A DNA stretch of 64,000 nucleotides. It comes from Pseudomonadota bacterium (GTDB taxonomy: Bacteria; Pseudomonadota; Alphaproteobacteria; Sphingomonadales; Sphingomonadaceae). Below the pieces are notes generated by a model. That model did not search any database. It was not told the origin of the DNA and saw only the letters and a program-made list of their open reading frames with translations. The DNA is taken from NCBI GenBank assembly GCA_021847605.1, contig JAJZQN010000012.1, forward strand, positions 1 to 64,000. The letters run 5' to 3'. Every line of letters starts with the position of its first letter. The first letter of the stretch is position 1. This document shows, one piece after another, positions 9,723 to 18,945 of this stretch. The position numbers and the translations under genes are program-made.

Positions 9723-10535
9723 TCAGGCAGCCATCAGTTCCAGCGCACGGCCGACCGCCGCGATACCTTCGGGCGATGCCGCAAAGCCCATATGCGTGCA
9801 ATCGACTTCGATCGCGCGATCGCGTTCCCCGGCACGACCCCGGGCACATTCTGGCAGGATAACGCCATCGCGGCGTGACCACAGAGCCATGGTCGGGGCA
9901 TCGGGCTTTTGTTCGCGGGTACAGGGAAAGGGTGGCCGATCGACCGGAAAGCCCGAAACAAGCTGATATAGACGCCAGGCATGATTGGCGCGAGGATCAC
10001 CGGAAAAGGGGGTTCCGAGCGTGACGACACCGCCAACCTTAAGCGGCGCGAACTTGGCATATTCCCGCGCATAAAGGCCGCCAAGGCTCCATCCCACCAG
10101 CGTTACCGGAGCATCGTCACGGCCGCGAAGGGCATCGATGCGTTCGTCGATCCGTTCCAGACTGTCGACACGCGGCCCGAAATTACGCCCCATCGCCCAG
10201 TCATGGGCGTCATAGCCAGCACGCGAAAGGATGCGACGCATCCAGTCCATCCGCTGTTCCGACGCCAGCAAACCGGGAATCAACAGAATCTTGCGACCGT
10301 CCCCGTGCATACCCGCGGCCAGCCGATCAGCCTCGGCACGTGTGCGGGCAAGATCGAAAGGCACCGAAAGATTGCCCAGAAGATGCGGCAGCGAAGGCAG
10401 GACCGCTGCACGCGGACCGGATGCCAGCCGCCCCTTCCACTGGGCAGACTTCCAGAATGTGGCAAAGGCATCGGCGTAAGGCGGCACGGCAAGACAATCC
10501 AAGGCCCGAAGGCAAAGATGACATTGTCGTGACAA
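9723..10535 (-). CDS. lipase-like alpha/beta hydrolase
   Basis: Up to 270 residues. The nucleophile elbow GWSLGGLYAREYAK (Ser in GxSxG), a preceding ILLIPGLLASEQRMDW loop, and a late DCTHMGFAASPEG with the catalytic His define a small triacylglycerol-lipase-like or PGAP1-like hydrolase. Start is uncertain: the longest frame begins at TTG 10535 without a convincing ribosome site, and a GTG at about 10487 would also keep the whole domain. Substrate unknown. Confidence 0.75.
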   Translation of the reverse strand: MSRQCHLCLRALDCLAVPPYADAFATFWKSAQWKGRLASGPRAAVLPSLPHLLGNLSVPFDLARTRAEADRLAAGMHGDGRKILLIPGLLASEQRMDWMRRILSRAGYDAHDWAMGRNFGPRVDSLERIDERIDALRGRDDAPVTLVGWSLGGLYAREYAKFAPLKVGGVVTLGTPFSGDPRANHAWRLYQLVSGFPVDRPPFPCTREQKPDAPTMALWSRRDGVILPECARGRAGERDRAIEVDCTHMGFAASPEGIAAVGRALELMAA

Positions 10536-10595
10536 ACGGCCCGTTCGTCCATTAGTTTCGTCGCAACCGGCGAACGGTCTATCGACTGAATCTCG

Positions 10596-11471
10596 TCAGG
10601 GTGTTGAAGATGAACCCTGTGCGATCGGCTCTCCATCCGTGACGCCAAGGGCGCGCGGCTCCAATATGGCGGCGGTTTCGATCAGGTCGAGCGCACGGCG
10701 CGCTTCCAGATAGCGGCGTGCCAGTTGAATCCAGCGGTCCGCAACGGCGCGGCCCGGCATATGCTCGACCTCCGCCAGTGCGGGTGCGACCCGCCCACCA
10801 TCGAGATAGCGCACGGCGCGTTCCAGCGCGGCCTGCGGGCGCGGTGAAGGCGTGGAGGCCCGGCGGATGGAAACAAGTTCGCGCGCTTCATGTTCCAGCG
10901 CCGTCCACCAGCTTGCATCGGGCGCAGGCGTGACCACCCGGTCGCCAATATCTGTCAGGCCAGCCCGCAGATCAGCCAGAGTCACAGGTTCGCGCGCGGC
11001 GTTGATGATGGTGGCGACAGCCCGTGGTTGCGCAGGGCCGAAACGCAGGCGCAACTGTGCCTCCACATAGCCAAGCGGTGCGCCGTTATCGAGCGCGCGA
11101 CGCGCGGCAAAAGCGACCAGCAGCCCTTCGGCGTGAGCGGCATTGGCCGATGCCGCCTGCGCTTCTACCGTGATGCGGGTCAGCCTTTCCTCCAGTTGCA
11201 CCACGCGCCCGTCGAGCATTTGCGCCGCATCTGTCGTCAGCGGCCGGGGCGCCATCGCAGGGGCAGACGGAACGGCGGGCAATGCCGCATTCGATGCCGG
11301 ATGTGGACGAGCGCCGCCCCAACGTTCCTGAATTTGCGGCCAGGCCCAGACCGTCAGCGTGACGCCCAGCGCAAAAGCCAGCAGCATCAGGATGATGAAC
11401 GGCAAAAAACTGCGCCGCCGCGCCGGAAGCGGGGTTACAGCCGCGCCGCCAACGCTCTCCTCATCGCTCAT
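10596..11471 (-). CDS. mitofilin-like inner-membrane protein downstream of hemD
   Basis: 291 residues. A cytoplasmic N-terminus is followed by one transmembrane helix (about 22-44, FLPFIILMLLAFALGVTLTVW), an Ala-rich coiled region with VVQLEERLTRITVEAQ, and a helical C-terminal domain. This layout (COG4223, mitofilin relatives) regularly follows hemC-hemD in alphaproteobacteria. The ATG overlaps the hemD stop (ATGA, 11468-11471). It may help organise membranes or anchor haem enzymes; no function is proven by the sequence. Confidence 0.75.
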   Translation of the reverse strand: MSDEESVGGAAVTPLPARRRSFLPFIILMLLAFALGVTLTVWAWPQIQERWGGARPHPASNAALPAVPSAPAMAPRPLTTDAAQMLDGRVVQLEERLTRITVEAQAASANAAHAEGLLVAFAARRALDNGAPLGYVEAQLRLRFGPAQPRAVATIINAAREPVTLADLRAGLTDIGDRVVTPAPDASWWTALEHEARELVSIRRASTPSPRPQAALERAVRYLDGGRVAPALAEVEHMPGRAVADRWIQLARRYLEARRALDLIETAAILEPRALGVTDGEPIAQGSSSTP

Positions 11472-12172
11472 GCCGACCCTTTCCCGCTTTGTCGTTGCCG
11501 TCCTTCGCACAATCGTGCGGCAAGGGCCAGCATCTCGTCATCCTGCGGATTTTGCGCAGCCTGTCCACTGGCCCAGCCCACGCCGCAAGCAAGCAGCGCC
11601 GCGGGGCTGATCGCCACAACATGCCGTTCCATGCGTTTTGAAGGAGGAAGAAGCATCGACAGCCTTTCTCCGGCGCGTGGAGAGTGGACCAGTATGATAT
11701 CGTCGTTTTCTAACAGATTGGCGAGATCCGGCGCAGGATCGGCACCAGCCATGGTGTAGACAGCAACATGCGATATCCGAAGTGATCCGGCGTCTATCGG
11801 CGCAACCGTCGTGCCACCCAAATGCAGAACTGCATGCCGCCCATCGGCTGCTATCGACGCCGCGATGGCGCTGCCGTCGCTTTCGCCGGTAACGGTCGGC
11901 TCCATCCCCCTGGCCTGCAATGCGCTCGCTGTTGCCTGCCCCACCGCATATACAGGCAAGCCAGCATAGAGCAGCAGCCCGTCACCCGACAGCCGCACCG
12001 CATGGGCGCTGGTGAGCAGCACCGCGTCGAAATCAGCAACGGCTGGCGGCTGCCATTCGATGGGGCGGGCAACGAAAAGCGGATGGATATGCGCGTCCAG
12101 CCCCATGATCCCCGCCTTGTCCGCGGTGCGATCCGCGCCGGGCTGAGGACGCAGGACGAAAAGGCGCGTCAC
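11468..12172 (-). CDS. hemD: uroporphyrinogen-III synthase
   Basis: 234 residues. The sequence is weakly conserved, as usual for HemD, but has the two-domain pattern: LFVLRPQPGADRTA at the N-terminus, DAVLLTSAHAVRL, AVGQATASALQARG, and late DIILVHSPRAGERL. It cyclises and inverts ring D of hydroxymethylbilane in tetrapyrrole synthesis. Position decides the call: its ATG overlaps the hemC stop (ATGA at 12169-12172) and it overlaps the next gene in the same way, so the three form one translationally coupled operon. Confidence 0.9.
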   Translation of the reverse strand: MTRLFVLRPQPGADRTADKAGIMGLDAHIHPLFVARPIEWQPPAVADFDAVLLTSAHAVRLSGDGLLLYAGLPVYAVGQATASALQARGMEPTVTGESDGSAIAASIAADGRHAVLHLGGTTVAPIDAGSLRISHVAVYTMAGADPAPDLANLLENDDIILVHSPRAGERLSMLLPPSKRMERHVVAISPAALLACGVGWASGQAAQNPQDDEMLALAARLCEGRQRQSGKGSA

Positions 12173-13095
12173 CCTTCGAACAGGCTGGCGAGAGCCGGAC
12201 TCGCCGCCGCGAGCAATGCGCGACCGATGGCCTGTGCCGCCGCCGCATCGCCGCGTGCGATACGAGCCTCTTCCCGCACCGTTTCCCGTCCGTCCGGGCT
12301 GATGATCTCGGCCCGCAGGAACAGCGCGTCCCCATCCACCATGGCAAGGGCAGCGATCGGCGAATGGCAGGTACCGCCCAACCCCGCCAGCACAGCCCGT
12401 TCCGCCATGACCGCATCGAAAGTGTCGGCATGGCTGATCGCCGCCAGCGCGGCGACCACCGGCCCATTATCAACCAGCGTCTCGATACCGACCGCGCCCT
12501 GCGACGGCGCGGGCAACATCATGTCAATCGGGATCAGGGTTCCCACTTCCCCCTGATCGAGACGATCAAGACCGGCCGCCGCCAGCAGAGTCGCGTGAAC
12601 TTCTCCCGCCGCCAGCTTGGCGAGGCGCGTGGCCACATTGCCACGAAACAGCGTGATGGTGGCATCGGGGCGCATCCGCTTCACCTGTGCAGCGCGGCGC
12701 GGAGAGCTGGTCCCGACAACAGGATTCGCCGGAAGATCAGCAAAATCGCCCGCACCCACCAGCTTGTCGCGCACATCGGCGCGCGGCAGCATGGCGGCGA
12801 TGGAGAAAGCATCGGGACGCAGCGTCTCTACATCCTTCATGCTATGTACCGAAAAATCGATCTCTCCGGCGATCAGCGCCCGGTCCAGTTCCTTGGTCCA
12901 TAAGGCTTTGCCGCCGATATCGGCCAGCGCGCGATCCTGAATCCGATCGCCGCTCGTCTGGACGGTGACGATCTCTACAGCGGATTGCGGCCACCCATGG
13001 GTAGTGACGAGGGCATGAGCGGTAAGGCGCGCCTGCGCCAGTGCCAGCGGCGAGCCCCTGGTGCCCAGGCGCAACGGTCGGTCAGTGAAAAGCAT
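12169..13095 (-). CDS. hemC: hydroxymethylbilane synthase (porphobilinogen deaminase)
   Basis: 308 residues, standard length. Polymerises four porphobilinogens into hydroxymethylbilane. Signatures: LRLGTRGSPLALAQA at the N-terminus, DFSVHSMKDVE, TSSPRRAAQVKRMRPD, and LGGTCHSPIAALA carrying the Cys that holds the dipyrromethane cofactor. First gene of hemC-hemD-mitofilin, and divergent from tsaD over a 44-base gap. Confidence 0.96.
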   Translation of the reverse strand: MLFTDRPLRLGTRGSPLALAQARLTAHALVTTHGWPQSAVEIVTVQTSGDRIQDRALADIGGKALWTKELDRALIAGEIDFSVHSMKDVETLRPDAFSIAAMLPRADVRDKLVGAGDFADLPANPVVGTSSPRRAAQVKRMRPDATITLFRGNVATRLAKLAAGEVHATLLAAAGLDRLDQGEVGTLIPIDMMLPAPSQGAVGIETLVDNGPVVAALAAISHADTFDAVMAERAVLAGLGGTCHSPIAALAMVDGDALFLRAEIISPDGRETVREEARIARGDAAAAQAIGRALLAAASPALASLFEG

Positions 13096-13107
13096 ATCCG
13101 GCTTGCT

Positions 13108-13127
13108 CTAATGTCCACGGGCATTAG
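13108..13127. promoter_or_regulatory. inverted repeat between hemC and tsaD
   Basis: CTAATGTCC and GGGCATTAG form an imperfect inverted repeat (8 of 9 pairs, 2-base spacer) in the 44-base divergent intergenic region. It could be an operator or a small hairpin. No known binding site is recognised. Confidence 0.25.
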
Positions 13128-13139
13128 ATGGAAGCGGCA

Positions 13140-14174
13140 ATGACAATCATCCTGGGCCTGGAATCAAGCTGCGACGAAACTGCGGCAGCGCTGGTGACGG
13201 CCGATGGTCGCATATTGGCGCATCGACTGGCCACGCAGGAAGAAGCGCACCGCCCCTATGGCGGCGTCGTGCCGGAAATCGCCGCGCGCGCCCATGTGGA
13301 AGCGCTGGCGCCGCTGATCGAAGCGGCTCTGAATGATGCGGACATGACTCTGGCCGATGTGGATGTGATCGCCGCGACGGCTGGTCCGGGCCTGATCGGC
13401 GGCGTGATGGTGGGGCTGGTCACGGGCAAGGCGCTTGCCCATGCGGCCGGCAAGCCGCTGGTGGCGGTCAATCATCTGGAGGGGCATGCTCTTTCACCCC
13501 GCCTTGCCGATCGCGACCTGCAATTTCCCTATATGCTGTTGCTGGTGTCAGGCGGGCATTGCCAGATTCTGCATGTGAAGGGGCCGGGTGACTATGCGCG
13601 CCTTGCCACCACCATCGACGATGCCGCCGGTGAAGCCTTCGACAAGACCGCCAAGCTGCTGGGCCTTGGCTATCCTGGTGGTCCGGCGGTGGAAAAGGCA
13701 GCGGCGCTTGGTAATCCCAAGGCGGTTCCCCTGCCGCGCCCGCTGGTCGGCACGGCCGAACCGCATTTCTCTTTCGCGGGCCTCAAGAGCGCGGTGATGC
13801 GCGCCGTACAGTCTGGACAATATTCGATGGAGGATATTGCCGCCAGTTTTCAGCAGGCGGTGATCGATTGCCTGATCGATCGCACCCGTCGCGCTCTGGA
13901 ACAGGGCAGCGGCATGAGCGCATTGGTCGTCGCCGGAGGTGTCGCCGCCAACAAAGCGATTCGCGGCGCACTGGAGGCGCTGGCAGCCGATCATGGGCTG
14001 CCTTTCGTTGCGCCGCCGCTGTGGCTTTGCACCGACAATGCGGCGATGATCGCATGGGCGGGGGCAGAACGTTATGCCGCTGGATTGGTCCATGATCTGA
14101 GTTTTCCGGCCCGGCCCCGTTGGCCGCTGGACCCGGACGCTGAAAAGGCGCGTGGCGCGGGAGTGAAGGCATGA
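13140..14174 (+). CDS. tsaD: tRNA N6-adenosine threonylcarbamoyltransferase TsaD
   Basis: 344 residues from ATG 13140, preceded by GGAAG; an ATG at 13128 is in frame but lacks a ribosome site. Transfers the threonylcarbamoyl group to A37 of ANN-decoding tRNAs, with TsaB and TsaE. ASKHA-fold signatures: [26 protein letters not shown] (metal-binding His pair), [30 protein letters not shown], and [13 protein letters not shown]. Its stop overlaps the gpsA start (ATGA). Confidence 0.96.
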   Translation: MTIILGLESSCDETAAALVTADGRILAHRLATQEEAHRPYGGVVPEIAARAHVEALAPLIEAALNDADMTLADVDVIAATAGPGLIGGVMVGLVTGKALAHAAGKPLVAVNHLEGHALSPRLADRDLQFPYMLLLVSGGHCQILHVKGPGDYARLATTIDDAAGEAFDKTAKLLGLGYPGGPAVEKAAALGNPKAVPLPRPLVGTAEPHFSFAGLKSAVMRAVQSGQYSMEDIAASFQQAVIDCLIDRTRRALEQGSGMSALVVAGGVAANKAIRGALEALAADHGLPFVAPPLWLCTDNAAMIAWAGAERYAAGLVHDLSFPARPRWPLDPDAEKARGAGVKA

Positions 14175-15142
14175 AGGCGGGGGTCATCGGAGCAGGTGCC
14201 TGGGGCACGGCACTGGCGCAACTGCTGGCCGCCGACGGTGCGCCTGTCCGCCTGTGGGCGCTGGAAGACGAGGTTGTGCGCGCAATCAATGCGACGCGCG
14301 AAAATCCGCTTTACCTGCCCAATATTCCGCTCTCCGACTCCATCGAAGCCACCAGCGACATGGGGGCACTGGCCGATTGCGCGATGCTGCTGGTAGTCAG
14401 CCCCGCCCAGCATCTGCGCTCTGTTGTCGCGGCCGCGCCAGCCGGGGTGCCGCTGCTTCTGTGTTCGAAGGGCATAGAAGCTGGCACTGGCCTGCTGATG
14501 TCGGAAGTCGCGGCACAGGCCCAGCCCGCATCGCCCATCGCCGTCCTATCCGGCCCGACCTTTGCGCATGAAGTGGCAAAAGGGCTGCCGACTGCGGTCA
14601 CGCTGGCCTGCGCAGACGCCGATCTTGGCGCGCGACTGGCCGCGCGCATCGCCCGGCCAACCTTTCGCCCCTATCTGTCCGACGACGTGATCGGCGCCGA
14701 AATCGGTGGCGCGGTCAAGAATGTGCTGGCGATCGCCTGTGGCGTGTCGGAAGGCGCAGGCCTTGGCCTTAACGCTCGCGCCTCGCTGATCAGCCGGGGC
14801 TTTGCAGAGATGACGCGGTTCGGTCTGGCGCGTGGTGCAAGGGCGGAAACGCTGGCGGGCCTGTCGGGTCTGGGCGATCTGGTGCTGACCTGCTCGTCCA
14901 CCAATTCGCGCAATTTCTCGCTTGGCAAAGGCCTTGGCGAGGGACAGAGCGCCGCCATGCTGATGACCAACCGCCGCACCGTGGCCGAAGGCGCCTTTAC
15001 CGCGCCAGTTCTTCGTGAGGCCGCACGAACGGCTGGCGTCGACATGCCGGTCGTGGAAGCCGTATGCGCTTTGCTTGCCGACGAAGCGCCGCTGGCGCAG
15101 GTGATCGACGCGCTGCTCGCTCGTCCGCTGCGTCCCGAATAA
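14171..15142 (+). CDS. gpsA: NAD(P)H-dependent glycerol-3-phosphate dehydrogenase
   Basis: 323 residues. Reduces dihydroxyacetone phosphate to sn-glycerol-3-phosphate for phospholipid synthesis. N-terminal Rossmann motif [30 protein letters not shown], the catalytic Lys in [14 protein letters not shown], and [14 protein letters not shown] are all present. Translationally coupled to tsaD, a common alphaproteobacterial pair. Confidence 0.96.
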   Translation: MKAGVIGAGAWGTALAQLLAADGAPVRLWALEDEVVRAINATRENPLYLPNIPLSDSIEATSDMGALADCAMLLVVSPAQHLRSVVAAAPAGVPLLLCSKGIEAGTGLLMSEVAAQAQPASPIAVLSGPTFAHEVAKGLPTAVTLACADADLGARLAARIARPTFRPYLSDDVIGAEIGGAVKNVLAIACGVSEGAGLGLNARASLISRGFAEMTRFGLARGARAETLAGLSGLGDLVLTCSSTNSRNFSLGKGLGEGQSAAMLMTNRRTVAEGAFTAPVLREAARTAGVDMPVVEAVCALLADEAPLAQVIDALLARPLRPE

Positions 15143-15165
15143 AAGCGTCGCCCCGCTGCATCATC

Positions 15166-16707
15166 ATGGATAACAAGCAAAGGATACAGGAGACGGCGCA
15201 GGGGAGTCGATTGGCCGCACAAACGCCAGATTCGAAGGATCAGGACGATATTGCCGCTCTGGCAAAGGGCGGACGCACCAATATCTTTGGATTCCTGCTG
15301 CGGCTGGCGGCGCGATTGCCCTTCCTGTTCATCGCAGGGCGCTGGTATGGCGCCGATGCGCTGGGTCGCTTTGCCTATGCGGTGCTGGTCGTGGAATTCG
15401 TCGCTCAACTCGCCACGCTGGGCCTTAAGCGCGGCCTTGCCGGTGCGCTGGCGCAGACCGAACGCCCACACTCCCATGTCGTGACGGATGCGATGGTCGT
15501 CACCATGACCGCTGCATTTGTTGGCGCGGGCCTGTTGATCGCTTTTCCGCAGGCCATGTTCCCTAATAGCGGCATTAACGGCCTGGACCGGCTGCTGGCG
15601 CTGGTGGTGATTGCGGTTGCAGGATCGGACGTGGCGCTTGCCGCCTGCGCCTATCGGTTCGATGTCGGCGCCACGGTGCGGGCGCGGGCCATTATCGAAC
15701 CCTGGACCATCAGCATCGGCGCCTTTGCCTTCGCCTTTTATTCGACGCGAGATGGGTTGATCCTGTCCTACGCCGTATCGATGATCGCAGCGCTGGTCGC
15801 ATCAATCATTCCCATGATCCGCCATTATGGTTTCCCCCGCGGTTGGCGTCCGGACGGCGGACGATTGTGGCGACTGGCGCGACGCAACCTGCCACTGGCA
15901 GCGGCCGATGGCGTGGAATGGGGGTCGCGCCGGCTCGACATGGCCATTTTGGGCCTGTTCGTCAGCCCGGCCGTCATCGGCGTCTATTATGTGGCGCAAC
16001 AGGTCGCGTCGCTGCCGCAAAAGCTGAAGACCAGTTTCGATCCGATATTGGGGCCGGTCATCACCCGCAATCTGGCCGAGAATAATCTGGCGGCGATCGC
16101 GCGTCAGGTCAGTCAGGTCGGTTTCTGGATCATCGCGGCACAGGCGGGGATCGCCCTGGCGCTCGGTATTCCGGGCGAAGCCGTCATGGGTCTGGTCGGT
16201 CCGCATTTCGTGGGTGGCACGGCGGCGCTCGCCTTCCTCCTGCTGGCCGAAGTGGTGGCGGCGACCGCCGTGGTCAGCGAATCGGCGCTGGTATATATCG
16301 CGCGGCACCGCAATTTGATGATTTCGCTGGTCATGATCGCTTTGCAGGCCGCTTTCAGCTTTGCCCTGATACTGGGCGCAAAATCCATGGGATTGAGCGT
16401 AATGGCCGTGGCCGCCGCACCCGCCCTCGCGCTTTGTCTGGCGCTGGGCGTCGGCGCTCTGGTCAAAGCACGGCTGCTCTCGCGATTGCTCGACGCCCGG
16501 ATCAATGCCTGGCGTTGGCCCTTGCTGATCGCGGCAGCCGTAGGCAGCGCAGTCGGCGCCGCCTTCGTAGCGCTGCCGCCACAATTGGAGTGGGTGGAAC
16601 TAGTGGTGGGGGTATGGGCAATCCTGGGTGCCTATGGCTTCGTCATATGGCGCTGGGGCTTCGGCCCGGAGGATCGCACGCTGTTCCGCCGTCAGAAAAA
16701 GGCCTGA
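15166..16707 (+). CDS. polysaccharide/lipid flippase (Wzx/MATE-like)
   Basis: 513 residues from ATG 15166 with about 12-14 hydrophobic helices, starting NIFGFLLRLAARLPFLF and AVLVVEFVAQLATLGLKRGL. This N-terminal helix pair followed by a cytoplasmic-rim LKRG is typical of the oligosaccharide flippase family (MOP superfamily). It probably moves a lipid-linked glycan across the inner membrane. No glycan cluster is adjacent, so the substrate is unknown. A reading frame extension into gpsA is not real. Confidence 0.8.
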   Translation: MDNKQRIQETAQGSRLAAQTPDSKDQDDIAALAKGGRTNIFGFLLRLAARLPFLFIAGRWYGADALGRFAYAVLVVEFVAQLATLGLKRGLAGALAQTERPHSHVVTDAMVVTMTAAFVGAGLLIAFPQAMFPNSGINGLDRLLALVVIAVAGSDVALAACAYRFDVGATVRARAIIEPWTISIGAFAFAFYSTRDGLILSYAVSMIAALVASIIPMIRHYGFPRGWRPDGGRLWRLARRNLPLAAADGVEWGSRRLDMAILGLFVSPAVIGVYYVAQQVASLPQKLKTSFDPILGPVITRNLAENNLAAIARQVSQVGFWIIAAQAGIALALGIPGEAVMGLVGPHFVGGTAALAFLLLAEVVAATAVVSESALVYIARHRNLMISLVMIALQAAFSFALILGAKSMGLSVMAVAAAPALALCLALGVGALVKARLLSRLLDARINAWRWPLLIAAAVGSAVGAAFVALPPQLEWVELVVGVWAILGAYGFVIWRWGFGPEDRTLFRRQKKA

Positions 16708-16728
16708 CGGCGGACGCGGTTCTTTCGA

Positions 16729-17730
16729 TCAGGCGAACAGCTTGTCGCGAATGATGCCGAGATCTTCCTCGGGACGGGCGCCCCAGTGCGAAATCACTTC
16801 GGCAGCGGCAGCCGCGCCCAGTGCCAGCGCATCCGTGACGCTGCGGCCGTCGATATGGGCGGCAAGGAAGCCGGCGGCGAACAGGTCGCCAGCGCCAGTG
16901 GTGTCGATGATCCGTTCGACCGGGGCAGCCGGCGCTTCATGGCGAACGCCATCAACGATAGCGACTGCCCCCTTTTCGCTGCGGGTCGACACCAGTACCG
17001 GCACCTTGTCGGCGAAGCGGGCCAGCGCGGCATCGAAATTATCGACCTGAGCCAGCGACATGATTTCTCCCTCGTTCGAGAAGAGAATGTCGATCTGACC
17101 ATGTTCGATGAGGTCGATGAAGTCGGCGCGGTGGCGGTCGATCACGAAATTATCGGACAAGGTGAAAGCGACCTTGCGACCGGCACCACGGGCGGCATCA
17201 ATGGCGGCGCGCATCGCGGCACGCGGCTGCTCCGGATCCCAGAGATAGCCCTCCAGATAGAGGATGCCGGCCGAGCGGATCAGGTCGAGGTCGAGCGCGC
17301 TTTCCGGCAGGAATTGCGATGCGCCTAGGAAGGTGTTCATCGTACGCTGTGCATCGGGCGTCACCAGAATGAGGCAACGGGCCGTCGGCACGTCGCCCAC
17401 GATCGGCGCGGTGTCGAAGCGGATGCCAAGCGCGCGGACGTCATGGGCGAAAACCGAGCCAAGCTGATCGTCGCAGACCTGACCGATGAAACCGCATTTC
17501 TTGCCCAGAGCGGCAAGGCCAGCCAGCGTATTGGCGGCCGATCCGCCGCTGATTTCCTTGGCCTGAGGCATATCGGCATAGAGGGTTTCGGCCATTTCAG
17601 CGTCGATAAGCTGCATGCCGCCTTTCGTCAGGGCATGCTGGGCGAGGAAGGCGTCGTCGCTGCGGGCGAGAACGTCGACGATGGCATTGCCGATGGCGAC
17701 GACATCGAGCGTGGGGGCGGAAGCGGTCAC
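16729..17730 (-). CDS. adenosine kinase (PfkB family)
   Basis: 333 residues. Start is GTG 17730, with AAGGAT five bases upstream. N-terminal DVVAIGNAIVDVLA, sugar-binding GGSAANTLAGLAALG, and the C-terminal PfkB signature DTTGAGDLFAAGFL with the catalytic Asp. Alphaproteobacterial members of this branch phosphorylate adenosine to AMP, although ribokinase-like specificities cannot be excluded. Longer upstream readings run into the divergent EI24 gene and are spurious. Confidence 0.9.
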   Translation of the reverse strand: MTASAPTLDVVAIGNAIVDVLARSDDAFLAQHALTKGGMQLIDAEMAETLYADMPQAKEISGGSAANTLAGLAALGKKCGFIGQVCDDQLGSVFAHDVRALGIRFDTAPIVGDVPTARCLILVTPDAQRTMNTFLGASQFLPESALDLDLIRSAGILYLEGYLWDPEQPRAAMRAAIDAARGAGRKVAFTLSDNFVIDRHRADFIDLIEHGQIDILFSNEGEIMSLAQVDNFDAALARFADKVPVLVSTRSEKGAVAIVDGVRHEAPAAPVERIIDTTGAGDLFAAGFLAAHIDGRSVTDALALGAAAAAEVISHWGARPEEDLGIIRDKLFA

Positions 17731-17844
17731 GCAAAATCCTTGTAATTGGGGAGGAACGATAAAATAAAATTGCGCCGTCTCTATAGGGCGCGGGGCGACC
17801 ATGCAACGACGCTGATTGACGGCGGGGTCGGCGCGGGGGATAGA

Positions 17845-18522
17845 ATGGGTATGGTCCTCACCGCTGCATTGCGCGCTTTCCCCTCGATTTTTCACGGCGC
17901 GGCGCTGCGGCTGCTGGCCAAGACGCTGGCGTTGACGCTGATCCTGTTCGCCCTGCTGGCAACGGGATTGTGGTGGGGCTTTCACGGGCTGCGACTGCGT
18001 TTCGGCTGGGGTGGCGGAGGTCTGGCCGAAGCGGGCGCGACTGCGCTGGTGGTGATCGGCGCGGGATGGCTGTTGTTTCGGGCGACGGCGATGGCGGTGA
18101 TGGGCCTGTTCGCCGACGATATTATCGAGGCGGTGGAGCGGGAGGATTATCCGCAGGCAGCCGCAACCGCGCGGCCGGTGGGATGGGGACGCAGCATCCG
18201 ATTTGCGCTGGCGTCGATCGGGCGGACGATCGGATGGAATCTCGTCGCCCTGCCGCTCTATGTCCTGCTGCTGGTGACGGGGGTCGGAACGATCGGGCTG
18301 TTCCTGGCGGTGAACGCCTATCTGCTCGGACGGGACATGGCGGACATGGTGGAGCCGCGCCATCCGGGCCTGCCGCCGCTTGGCCGCAGCAGCCGGTGGC
18401 TGATGGGCCTCGTTTCGGCGCTTCTGTTCCTGATCCCGCTGGTCAACCTGCTTGCGCCGATCTGGAGCGCGGCTATGGCGGTGCATATGTTGCTGGGCCG
18501 TCGAGAGAAGATAAAAAGATGA
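17845..18522 (+). CDS. EI24-domain (CysZ-like) membrane protein
   Basis: 225 residues from ATG 17845, preceded by GGGGGA. Four or more hydrophobic segments: ALTLILFALLATGLWWGF, ALVVIGAGWLLF, WNLVALPLYVLLLVTGVGTIGLFL and ALLFLIPLVNLLAPIWSAAM, with the family motif LGRDMADMVEPRHPG. CysZ relatives are sulfate channels; many alphaproteobacterial members have no assigned role. Its stop overlaps the next gene (ATGA). Confidence 0.8.
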   Translation: MGMVLTAALRAFPSIFHGAALRLLAKTLALTLILFALLATGLWWGFHGLRLRFGWGGGGLAEAGATALVVIGAGWLLFRATAMAVMGLFADDIIEAVEREDYPQAAATARPVGWGRSIRFALASIGRTIGWNLVALPLYVLLLVTGVGTIGLFLAVNAYLLGRDMADMVEPRHPGLPPLGRSSRWLMGLVSALLFLIPLVNLLAPIWSAAMAVHMLLGRREKIKR

Positions 18523-18890
18523 GTTTCCCCCGTTCCCTGATGGCCATGGCATTCGCCCTTCCTTTGGCGGCATGCGGCGGGGCCATCGTGCCGCCGCAGC
18601 CGGTGTACAAGGCACCACCTGGCCCGCCGGCCAGCGCCTTCACCAAGCAAGGGCCGTTATTGGGTATGGATGCCAGGCAACTGACCCGCCAGTTCGGCGA
18701 ACCCCGTCTCGACATACGGGAAACCGCCGTGCGCAAATTGCAGTTCGGCAATGGGCGCTGCGTATTGGACGCCTATCTCTATTCGCCGTCGCGGGGGAAA
18801 GAGCCGGTGGTGACGCATGTGGATGCGCGGTCGCCGAGCGGGAGCGATGTCGATACGACAGCGTGTGCGGCCAGCCTTCAGGCGAAATGA
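18519..18890 (+). CDS. small conserved lipoprotein
   Basis: 123 residues. Signal peptide with lipobox LPLAAC near residue 19, then a Pro-rich stretch, then a small domain with LLGMDARQLTRQFGEPRLDIRE and a Cys pair (GRCVLDAYLY and TTACAASLQ) that could form a disulfide. The DARQLTRQFGEP segment resembles the BamE/SmpA-type fold seen in many short lipoproteins; that is a guess from pattern. Coupled by ATGA to the EI24 gene. Confidence 0.7.
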   Translation: MSFPRSLMAMAFALPLAACGGAIVPPQPVYKAPPGPPASAFTKQGPLLGMDARQLTRQFGEPRLDIRETAVRKLQFGNGRCVLDAYLYSPSRGKEPVVTHVDARSPSGSDVDTTACAASLQAK

Positions 18891-18925
18891 GACGGCGAAG
18901 TAGACAGGTCGCTTATGGGGCTTTC

Positions 18926-18941
18926 ACCTGTATATACAGGT
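18926..18941. promoter_or_regulatory. perfect 16-base palindrome in a convergent gap
   Basis: ACCTGTATATACAGGT is fully self-complementary and lies between the ends of the lipoprotein and queG. It has no U-run, so it is not a standard terminator. Spacing CTGT-N4-ACAG differs from the enterobacterial LexA box (N8). Purpose unknown. Confidence 0.3.
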
Positions 18942-18945
18942 TGAC

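Noticed and set aside
17731-18618. N-terminal extension of the adenosine kinase frame
   Set aside because: Runs antisense to the EI24 gene, Gln/Arg-rich and unlike any kinase; GTG 17730 has a good ribosome site.
18926-18941. Palindrome as an SOS box
   Set aside because: Spacing is CTGT-N4-ACAG, not N8, and alphaproteobacteria use GTTC-N7-GTTC; no promoter is near.
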